A stretch of 60,000 nt of DNA, taken from Acanthaster planci. Taxonomy: Eukaryota; Echinodermata; Asteroidea; Valvatida; Acanthasteridae. A program made the position numbers and the translations under genes. The notes beneath the pieces were generated by a model that saw only the letters and a list, made by a program, of their open reading frames with translations, was not told where the DNA came from and ran no database searches. Numbering within the stretch: the first letter of the stretch is position 1; each line of letters opens with the position of its first letter. Shown here one piece after another: positions 44,701-54,200 of the stretch. The stretch lies in contig NW_019091362.1 in the NCBI RefSeq assembly GCF_001949145.1, forward strand, positions 2,788,482-2,848,481, in the 5' to 3' direction.

Positions 44701-47700
44701 AAGCAACCTTCTGCAATACTGACTGTACAAAGGCCGGCCAGAATAGGTGGCTTACTGCAGTGGCAAAAAGACAACCTTGCAACATCCAAATCTGAGGGTT
44801 TGGATTCCATGTCCGTATTTAAGCAAAGGTCCCTGGTAAGGCTGATTCATACTTGGTGGTGAAAGAAAACATGAATGTGATTTTGTGAGGATAAATCAAA
44901 TGTTTGAGCCGTGAATGTGCAAAGGTAAAACATATTTCAAACTCGACCGAAACTCAGTGACATCAACCAAAATCAAACTTGTTTCCCTTGTGCATTCGCC
45001 TGAAGTATCAACCTACCCTTATGTAGCAAGTAACCAGCAACACCCTCCTATGGATCCCACGAGTATGGTGCAGAGTGTATGTGACCACTTTTCGTTTGAA
45101 TGTGCACAAATTACTTCATTCTTGACATGAGTATTAAGCACACAGCAGCAATCGTAATTGACTCAACCCCTCTCCTTTGGGCTAGAAGGGGGGTATTTGT
45201 GCATGCAGCCTAGTGCAGTGACTTTACATTCTATCTAAGGATTATACCCCTCCAGTATATTAGAAAGGAAAGAATGGTACTCAAAGCTTGACACGATCGA
45301 TAAAAACTGAGTGGAAAGAAAACAAATTAAAAGACCACAGACACAAACGACGATCTAACTTGGTGGAAAGTGAGAGTAAGGCATATTCTAGAGGGTGCCG
45401 GCTTGCTCAATTTGTGCAATACTGATTGGTTGGCCAGATGTCAATACGCCATATTGCACCAATATGTTAGAAGTAATTGTAGGCATATATCAGACCTGCC
45501 AACCCAGCAGTACTCCATCTTGAGGTCAGGCATTACCACACAATAGATTAAAAGGTATTTCAATGAACCTTCAATTCATTTAAAATTTTATTCTATTGTG
45601 TGGTAATCCCTGACCCCAGGAAGGAGGACAGCATGTTGGCAGGTCTGATATATTTCGCGGCTCTTCTGCTCACAGGTTTCGTGAAATAGACACAAAAATC
45701 ATGTTTGACAGTGTTGGAAACTGTGCCTACAGGACTGCGTGGCTTTCTAAACCTTATCACTGTAAACAGAAAAAAAACAAACACAACAAAAACAAGCAAT
45801 AGAAGAACTCCATTTGACATTAGCAAAAAAGGCTAAATTGGCACTAATCCAGCTTCAATTCAGGCAGCAGGCTGTAAATGAAGAAATCGTCAACACAAGG
45901 AAATGAAAGTCATCTCCCACAAACAGTTCACCGGTGTCAAGACAGTGCCTTTTGGTTTTCGATTGCAACCTAACTGCATGAAATTATTAAATTACAATGT
46001 AGCCGTATATGTAAGGTACTAATGAAAATATGGGACAAAATTAGCAAAAATTACTTACATCTTCCTTGCCCTGCTCTTCCATCCATGGCTGAAAGACAAA
46101 ATAAGGTACATTGTTGCCAACATGAAATTGAAAGATTTTGCTGGAAAAGCATCTTTACAACATTCCAATGACATCAGCTTCCAGGAGAGAGATAAATTGC
46201 AAGAAACTCCAAAATACAAATTTCACGTAACAAGTGACCGCTAGTTGAAATTTGACATTGTGGAACATTCATGACAACAACGACTTAACGGATTTTGTTC
46301 TTGTCCATAATAGCAAACTTGATTGGGTATTGGTTGTGAATTCACTTCACTTCAATAAAGTAGTCAAAAGATGCCTTACATCAGAAACACAATGATTTTT
46401 TGGTTTCGTTTTCAGTGCAGCTGTTAGTAGATTCTACCAAAATGCTCACTTCGCTACAGCAATGCCCCTGGAGTAACCTTTTACAAGGTTTCCATGGCAA
46501 AGTCTGAACAGGAACATCCAATAAATCATATCTGGTAACATGTTGTCATCTGAGGCCTCCCAAAAACAGACAGGGAAGTTTTGTGAAAGCATAAGCTTGC
46601 CAGTTTTACTGTAAGGACTTTGGTATTTGGGTGTTGGGGCTCTCCTCCTACTAGATTCCTTTCATTTCATAAGTCTTTTCACAAGACCTGTAACAGGTCC
46701 TTTCGTAAGACCAGTCACAAGTAAATGGGTAAACAGTGACAAAAGAAGAGCCTTTCAGTTTATTTGAGTAGTTTGTGATTCTCCTAGTGACTGGATGGCC
46801 TGTTACGGACTTGTAGGGACTTGCGATGAGCATGAAACTATCCAATATGCAAGAACAGCTCGTACTGCACTTTTACGAACAGATCTGTTACAAGAGGTCA
46901 CAACTGAAATCAGACTAAAATGCGAGAGGACGGGAAATGTTACAAATGGACAGCTTTCAAACTGTCTGTGACTCACTGTTAAACTCTTCAAGTCTTCTGG
47001 CCCGGGGACCTCCAGGTCCTTGTGCGCCGTGACCAGCCTCTCGATGATCTCCCGCTGCTCCTCAGTGAGCATGGGGCTCTCGTCTTCGCTCTGCTGGGGG
47101 CTCATGCCGGCCTGAGCCTGGGCTTTCCGCATCATCTTGCGTTGCCGCTTGGACTTGCATTGCTCTTCCGTTAGCAAGCCTGCACCGGAGAGGATCGAAG
47201 AGTTAATTTTGGGGAAACTTCTTCAACTATCCAGCTACTAAAACTGCATTATATCCTCCAAGCAGCAGCAGACTTTTATCACTATTTTGAGGAAAGTTGC
47301 AAAACTAAATCTTCATTTACTTCTTGGGTGACATGGGAGGCCAGTGCATAAAACACTTGTCTTTCACTATCGTGAACCGGGTTCGATTCCCAGTCCAGGC
47401 CATATGTGAGTAGAGTTGTCCTTTGATTCTTCCCTCAGCCACTTGTAGTTTTCCTTCAGGTTCTCTGGTTTTTAAATGAACACTTCCGATATCTGGTTGT
47501 GTTCTACAGTTAGATATGGGCCATCTGGTAGCCAGCTAAGAAAGCTTTACATGCCTTCCGCTTGACCACGTTATAGCTTCATCCTTCGTAATTCAGCCTT
47601 GTGGCTATGAAGTCAGGATGATTACCGCAAAACAAAACAATTCATACGCAAAACTGGATGTCTCGATAGGATACCTGTCATTGGAGTGGTACTAAAGGTC

Positions 47701-50700
47701 CTCACAGCAGTCACATGATTTTGGCAAATACTCTTACGGTCTTATTCTATATTTGATTCAAACAGCGAGTGTTCCAGACTATTGTATTTGTATTCATTTT
47801 TTTTTAGGGGGAAGTATACATAAATTGCATCAAATCCTCTTACCCGAATTCATGTTGAAAGTAACCTATTTCAATAAGGACCTTTCAGTGCAATTTTTCA
47901 AAAAGGACTTCATCGTACCGACAACATTGTGTTATTTCACAGGAAATGTAATCCCTATTCAGGGAACTTAAATTTCTCAAACGGAATCCTACCCTTTTTT
48001 TGGGGGGGGGCGTGAATAATTCTAAAGCCTGCTACTTACATTCCGGTAACATGCCAACCTCTCGGCACTTTCGTAGCCTACACTCCTGGCATTTCCGTCG
48101 CATGTACATGTCCATCTCACAGTTGCCACCTCGTGTACATTTGTAGATGGCGTTCTTTGTTATACTTCTCCTGAAGAAACCTAGAAACCCAATCAACAAT
48201 AAGAAAATAATTTGGATTTTTTTTCCAATTTTTCATCTGATTTGTTTTCAGGTTTGTGTTAATTTTTTTTCACTCCACCCCCCCCGAAACAAATTTATCG
48301 ACCCCTGGGAATGAGGAAAGGTGGACCTTAAAATTTTTCTTCAAGTTTATTCTCCAGTATCCGTATTCAGATTACATATAAATAGTTAGCAATGTCATTT
48401 ATAGACACTGCAGGGGAGCTCATTAGGAAGCAAAGCTTTTTAGCATGAGCCCGTTACGTTAAACATTATCATAAATGGGAAATACAAATACAAGTGAGAC
48501 ATCCAATACACACACAGTACATGTAAACACAAACAACAAAACATGCACTACTGATAAGCAGGCTTATCAAAACTACATGTACAGGAAATGAAGTAAGTTA
48601 AACACAGGCATGATTAAGGGTATGTTTGAATTGTGGTATATTTAATTAATTGTTTCAAGACAGATTGGTGGAAGCTTCAAGTTGACTAGGGAAGGACTTC
48701 CAGAGCTTAGGTCCCTTATGTTTAACAGTAAATGGATAGTAGCAGTGGTCATTTTTGTGCAACATTAAACTTTGTCACCTTTACAGTAAAATTTGTAGAA
48801 CCAAACTATTACAATACTTAACACAAATTGCCGAACATTCAAATATACCATCCACTCATGCCTCCTGCTCTATAAATGATGCCAATATCTCATAACTTGG
48901 TCTTTGAGATTTGACCCTCATTTTTGCGGCATAATGTCTTATTTGTATTTTTGTTTACTTTTATATTCTATATTTACGATCAACTTCATTTTCTTTTTTT
49001 GTGGGAGGGATAGTGAGCTGCATAATTCAAATTACTTGGAATCCACGTGTTCGACATTTTACTGAGTATGCCATGCCCACTGCTCAACCGAAACCAAGCA
49101 CAAGGGCTTGTTATCACTTGTTTGCAAAGCCTTTTGACATTTGCTGTACATTGGAGTATTCACATAATTGCCCGACCACGGCAGACTTTGCAAACAATGC
49201 ACAAAGACATGCCAAATATTGCAGGGTGCATGGAGTAAACAGACAACTATGTTTTTTTCCCCTTCGGCCCAGCTATTATCTGGTCTCAAAGTATCAAGTT
49301 GTAGGACTGCACTGCAGCAGGTAAACGAGGCAACAAAAATGTCCTCCGTTTGATGGCCAAAGCAGGGGAAAAGATTCCACTGTACTCTCCAGAACCTTGC
49401 TGAGTTTCTAATGCCGTCTGTCATCAAATCTAGACCCTGTTACACCCAACTCTTCTCCTTGAATTTTTGAATTGAATGACTAGGATATAATCAGGACAGT
49501 AAACGAGCCTGGTATACTTATTGGAAGTCCTCATTTTTGAGTACAGTGAACATGGCACGAGTAATGCTGAATGCCACATCAAAGTACATGTTGATGCAGG
49601 AGAGTTCCTGGAATAAAACGGACTGGGTTGATGATGTAGATACGTCACCAATTTAAAGGTGTCCAGATTGCTTTACACTGACTAGCAAATTCTAGGAACC
49701 TTCCTTGACAAGTGTAAATTTAACAGGGGTGCGGTATGCTTCACTTTTACCCGAGTACTTGGAACAGATGTATTAATTGGGAGTCAAGACCTGTGTAAAG
49801 TGATGGTATCCTTACAACACTTTGCCTAGTGGTAAAGCATACATACCACTTGGCAAAACAGGTGGTCTTGACTTATCTGACTCAATGTGATCATCATACT
49901 GCACTGGAAATGATAACTTTCTGATACAGCCTGTTGTGATACTTTTAAGTAATACACATGACTTCGGTCTGCTTTCGCACATGGAAAGTTGGTAGGACAT
50001 TACCAAAACACAGGATTTTTGTAAACACTTGGCACACGATACAGCCTTCCAACTACGTAAAATTGAATCATGTACTTCCATTAGTACGTGTACATGTAGG
50101 TCTAACACTCTTGGCCCAACCTTGTTGTACCAAGCTTATGGCTGCCTCATAGATAATGCTGCAAATCCATTAGCGGGTGCTTCCTACATGTTCAAGGGGT
50201 AATTCAGCATACAATATTGTGCCTTGGGTGAGGAAGGGGGATACATTTATAAATTTCCTACTTAAAGTTGTGAAATCAGTGGGGAAAGGGGGAGTTGGCA
50301 TTTTAAAAAGATTCTATCCCTGACAAACTTTATGTCAGGTGGCCACTATGGTCACATGACCAAAACAGACTTCTGAACATTTTTGAGTCTGAATCCCTGA
50401 GCTTCTACCATCGATTTCCCCTTATTATCGTTTATGGTCGCTAGATATCGACAGGATACAGATCACCCCTTTCTTTCTCTGATCTACCTTCAGAGAATTT
50501 TTCTCAATGTGTTTTGAATACTTATCAGTGGCCTATCTTTGGTCAGGCGACGGGGCAGGGGAGACAAAATGAAGCTTTTTTCCCCGGTAAAAACCCTAAA
50601 CCCCTTCCCAATATCAGATGCAGGTACCATTTCCACAGAGCTGGTGCTTATAATTCCTAAATAAAGGGGACAACATGTCTCTGAAAGCCTCTCTCTGCAT

Positions 50701-51204
50701 GTTTCTCCACCCCACTATGTCACTGACACTGCCACTTTTGCACAACCCTTGATGAAGCTACGTTTAAATTCTGACAGACAAGTCAACGTCATATCGTAAC
50801 ACAGAACATTAGGATATCCCAATGTACCTCGTGCAATTTATTTTGTAGGGTAGCTGTGGTGACCAGTCCTCGAATGAAAGATTTCAAGGACTGCTAGGAC
50901 AGGGAACCAATTAAGTTGTTACACCCACCTTTACAGCCTTCACAGCTGAGTGCATTGTAATGAAACCCTGATGCCCTATCCCCACAAACCAAGCACAACT
51001 CTAAGTCCATCCTGGGTGCCGGTCCTTTCCGCTTTTTGGTCAGTCCGAACCCTCCGTCGGGTAGCTGCTCCTTGATATGTGTGCTTGAGCTGGAAGTGCT
51101 GCCAATGGAACTGGTAGGTGTGTATTGGCTGCTGTACTGTGGGGACATATCATAACCGTCGTCCGGTGGTTCGCGCTTCACGATGACCGAATTCGACCCC
51201 GAAT
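41536..51204 (-). CDS. Nuclear receptor of subfamily NR1H (LXR/FXR/EcR-like)
   Basis: A ligand-regulated nuclear transcription factor, probably an RXR partner as known for this group. Minus-strand exons 51204-50929, 48180-48040, 47179-46977, 46088-46059, 43621-43472, 42692-42467 and 41774-41536 join with consistent GT/AG sites and phases. With the candidate first exon they give 434 residues (464 with the 90-nt exon). The DNA-binding domain starts at ~84 ([15 protein letters not shown]-box CEGCKG; second finger [20 protein letters not shown]). Before it, [10 protein letters not shown] is typical of LXR, while [17 protein letters not shown] resembles FXR. The ligand-binding domain carries the signature [20 protein letters not shown], and AF-2 is LLKEIW (426-431). 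H409 and W431 match the His-Trp switch of LXR and FXR, which suggests a sterol-like ligand. VKRE near residue 22 is a SUMO motif. Annotations such as LXR-like or ecdysone-receptor-like are all compatible. Confidence 0.93.
41941..42242 (-). other. Possible alternative terminal exon in the last receptor intron
   Basis: From acceptor ccttag at 42245-42243 an open frame of ~100 codons runs to TGA at 41943-41941. Its phase fits the upstream exon exactly (G + AT = Asp), so it could replace helices 10-12 and AF-2 with an unrelated tail ([17 protein letters not shown]...). The pyrimidine tract is weak and the peptide matches nothing I know, so it may be chance. Confidence 0.2.
42467..42692 (-). CDS. 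Nuclear receptor exon: LBD helices 5-9
   Basis: Acceptor tgggggcag and donor GTACCG bound 226 nt. It encodes [16 protein letters not shown], the beta-turn region, [20 protein letters not shown] and SS, ending with the first base of Asp. GSAIEVM corresponds to the family's GSAVEAM or TSAIEVM block. Confidence 0.95.
43472..43621 (-). CDS. Nuclear receptor exon: LBD helices 3-5
   Basis: Acceptor ctttgtcag and donor GTAGGC bound 150 nt in phase 0. It encodes [19 protein letters not shown] and the LBD signature [17 protein letters not shown], ending IVLLK. It carries the helix-3 Lys of the coactivator charge clamp. Confidence 0.93.
44484..44573 (-). CDS. Candidate 90-nt cassette exon of the nuclear receptor
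   Basis: A strong pyrimidine-rich acceptor (gttgttctcctctgcag) and a GTACGT donor bound 90 nt that are open and phase 0 on both sides. It would add 30 residues ([20 protein letters not shown] and on) between the microexon and the helix-3 exon. Human LXR has no such insert at this length, so it may be optional. A stronger-looking GTAAGA donor 4 nt further would break the frame. Confidence 0.5.
45485..45654. repeat. Foldback (MITE-like) element with ~60-bp arms
   Basis: The arms at 45485-45546 and 45594-45654 both begin ATATATCAGACCTGCCAAC and end GGTCAGG(C/G)ATTACCACACAATAG. They are separated by ~47 bp that also partly pair. The element lies in the receptor intron. Confidence 0.85.
46059..46088 (-). 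CDS. Nuclear receptor 30-nt microexon ([10 protein letters not shown])
   Basis: Exactly 30 nt between a tctttcag acceptor and a GTAAGT donor, phase 0 on both sides. The encoded [10 protein letters not shown] falls in the helix 1-3 linker. There human LXR also has a PW-containing segment before RFAHFTEL. Confidence 0.8.
46685..46699. repeat. Perfect 15-bp palindrome GACCTGTAACAGGTC
   Basis: Perfect 7-bp arms around a central A, in an intron of the nuclear receptor. The arms resemble nuclear-receptor half-sites (AGGTCA type) arranged as an everted repeat. Confidence 0.5.
46977..47179 (-). CDS. Nuclear receptor exon: hinge and LBD helix 1
   Basis: Acceptor accggtgcag-type and donor GTGAGT bound 203 nt. 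It completes Cys and encodes [20 protein letters not shown], a Gln/Ser/Glu linker ([10 protein letters not shown]), then [18 protein letters not shown], typical of NR1H helix 1. It ends in phase 0. Confidence 0.92.
47325..47601 (+). mobile_element. tRNA-derived SINE (copy 2)
   Basis: A tRNA-like head has an A-box-like GGCCAGTGCATAAAAC and a perfect B box GGTTCGATTCC. The body contains GCCATATGTGAGTAGAGTTG, TTCTCTGGTTTT, AGATATGGGCCATCTGGT, GCTTGACCA and ATCCTTCGTAATTCAGCC, in the same order as the minus-strand copy at 5221-5515. No coding capacity. It lies in a receptor intron, antisense to that gene. Confidence 0.8.
48040..48180 (-). CDS. Nuclear receptor exon: second zinc finger
   Basis: Acceptor tttctag and donor GTAAGT bound 141 nt. 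It encodes [14 protein letters not shown] and [16 protein letters not shown], ending GMLPE plus one nucleotide of the next Cys. All four zinc-binding cysteines of the finger are present. Confidence 0.95.
50929..51204 (-). CDS. Nuclear receptor exon: A/B region and first zinc finger
   Basis: Acceptor tcctttag and donor GTGGGT bound 276 nt. It starts with 2 nt of a split codon, so a coding exon lies upstream. It encodes [17 protein letters not shown], a Ser/Thr/Gln-rich stretch, [10 protein letters not shown] and the first finger up to CEGCK. It splits the Gly of CEGCKG, the usual intron position in nuclear receptors. Confidence 0.92.
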
Positions 51205-54200
51205 CTAAAGGAGAAAAGGCAGAAATATAGGAATGAGAAATATCTGAACACCAAGGTTACTGCAGATTACTTATGCTTAACCTGGAGAACCACGGCCATT
51301 TTTAACAGCACAGACAAAAGTAAGCTTCAAAATATCCCATCTGAAGCCAAAACCTACCAATTCCACAACTCTCAGACACTCTAACACCTATACATGGCCT
51401 TTTTTACAAGCTAAAACAGCAAAAAAGTGGGACATCCGAAAAATTGAAACAAACACTAGCCCGAATACATCACAGAGCTTTCTCGATCACAGTTGACGAA
51501 TTAAGGAGTCTCTCGTTGTGTAGCAGACAATTGTGAACAAATCAGGGAGTAACAACTTGCACGTATGCACAAACACCCACAAAAACAAGGCAGAGAACTT
51601 TAGTCGTGGTTCCAAAATCCAGACGAAGACAATTGGAGAATGTTACAAATCAACCATACCCTGAGAGAAAAATTCACAAGTTTATCACAAAACCAAACAT
51701 TAATGATGCCATAAAAAGGGACTTCAGATGAAAAACCAGATAAAACAGTGACCATTTCACCTTTTACAGGTACATGTAGCAATAACGGTAACTGAGATGA
51801 AAGTATAACAATGGTTTCAGAATCAGAGACCAATCATAATCGGTGATAAGGATGATTTGTAATCCTACTTGTTTGTCTCCATCTCCAATGTGGAATTTGG
51901 TTAGACAGTTTCAGACAGTTTCATGAATCTCTCAAACTCTACCCGAACCATTTAGCCTTCAATGCAAAGAAAGCATTTGCTAGGCTGTAGAGGACTCAAA
52001 ATAGATTCCCACAACTACGCGTATGTAATTAGTCAAAACATGCAACTTTGCAGGCAAACAAAAAACCCGCAGGCTGACATGTACATGTAGTATATTGTAA
52101 GTGAATAATGGTGCACGATGTCAGCATTACCAAGTACGCATCAAATTACACAGCGATACATATTTACAAAATACTTTCATAAACTTGTCAACTGTGACAA
52201 CAACCTGCCTAAATTGTCCTTGAAGCTTTCCAGTGATCTGACATCGATGTAAGACTGCACGCAAAGTCCCAATTTCTATTTATCTCAAGAGAGGCAAAGT
52301 TCCAACACCGGACAGAGCATTAAGTTACTCCTTCCTTTCCTTTATCAGATGCTATGCTGTGTCCACCGAAAAAAACAGGATGGTGTTTTTCAAGAGTTAA
52401 TGTTTATTTACCCGCTAATTCAGACCAGGTAGCTCACAATCAGATCCCACCTACGTGCTCCATTTGTCAATTAGCATACGGTGTTCGATATACAAGAACC
52501 GACACAACCATCAGACTTCGGTTAAAAAAGGCAGTTTGGTATTTCCACTAACCCGCAATTCCAAAAGATTGCATCACGCGATAGCTTTCAAGCCAAAGCG
52601 GACCATCTGTGAATATTTGGTGGGCTCTAACTTCAGCCCAAACAGGCATCTTACACTGACAGGGACTGAGAAACCAGCCCAGTTGGGCTACCATGGGCTT
52701 ATCTGATTGATAAAAAAAAAATGCAGGACCAGAGTATTTACCATTCCGGGGTTACGGCAGCAGTATAAAGTGATATTTGCTCATGAAATTGTTTGCAGTT
52801 GTCAGCCGGTGTGCACGACTAAAAAGGACACACGACCTTTGCTCAATTAACAGCCCCATCTAGGAAAGCTCATCAGTAAGCACCAATAAATGGTGAGAGA
52901 CGAAATAACCAAAACGGCTCTTGTAACAGAGTGGAGGATAATAACAAAAAAAAGGGGATGAAATTGATTCATCAGACATTGGAAAATTTGTATAGGAGGG
53001 CAGAAACATTCGTCTTCTCTCCTTCATTTGGAAAAACAGCTCTATGGGTACTGGAAACGCTGGAGAGCTGTGTTAGTTCCATATACCATCATTACGCCGG
53101 TGAGTTTCAGATGGAAGGGTGAAAATACCTCCCAGACGGAGAGATATTGATGAGCGGCATCATAGAAGATCCATCATCTGGGATGATGTTCTCATGCAGC
53201 TTGCCAAACCAACGACAGAAACAACCCTAGAGAATGAGAGTGGGGGGTATGCTTGTCTAGATGCTGCAGAAAATCAATGCCATGATTAAAAATGTTCACT
53301 CATAGGGTAGATACATTCAGACGGGGCAGGCCCTAAAAGGAACTCGCTCGATAGTGCTGGCAAATTTTTCTTTTTGCCGTTGTCATTTCTAACAAACATC
53401 CAAACATCTACGGGTAAATCTGGATCCAGGGTGTGTATGATTTTGAGGGATGAAAAACTACACAACTGAGCAATTAGGACTTTGAATGTCCCAAATTAAT
53501 TCGAGAAGAAAAGAAAAAATCTGTACTTCTGGTTAACTTTCTTGCGATGATTCTTAACATGCAGATAAGCACTAAAATGTAGTCGACTCCAAACAAACAC
53601 ATTGCTACTACATTATTAAATGCTGGAAGTGACTTCAGAAAACTTCCACAATTAAAGACAGCCACATTTTGGTATACTGTGGGCCTTCTTCGGGACATGT
53701 TCTTTGACATCTTGTGCCTTGCATTGTGATTCCTTTTAGTGAAGTCCCTCGAGGGGAAAAAAACAGTCTCTAATTCTGGAAGCATGACTCCATCTGGTCT
53801 AAAGGATGGCATCATCTTCAGCTAAGAGCCAATCTTTCCATGAAAGATTAGCAAGAGCTAAAAAACAAAAATAAAATAAGGAGATAAGAGAAAGACACAG
53901 TCATGCTGTTGTGAGAATTAGCCTCCATTTACAAGAAGTCATTACCTGAACGCACTATCACTGTGCCACAAGCAGCAGGTGGCAGATCTCATTTTGTCAT
54001 TAGCCAAGCACAGGGTGGTAGATGGGACAGGCAAATTGAGTTCCTACCATAAAAATGGCAAGAAAAAAATTGACGAGAAATTTTTCCTCTCCGGCTTATG
54101 AAAAAAACGTGAAGGGCTTTACCCAATAACCCATCTACAAAATTGCCCATCTGTGTGGGCAAAATGTTGAGCAGATCCCTCAGCACAAAAGTAATTAGTG

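Noticed and set aside
47330-47402. Functional tRNA gene suggested by a perfect B box
   Set aside because: The flanking sequence continues into a body shared with the copy at 5221-5515, and the acceptor stem does not pair. It is a SINE head.
53129-53226. 98-nt minus-strand stretch with a ctctag acceptor, an open frame (GCFCRWFGKLHENIIPDDG) and a GTATTT donor
   Set aside because: It would leave 2 nt at its end, whereas the receptor A/B exon needs 1 nt, so it cannot join directly in frame. Only an extra intervening exon would rescue it.
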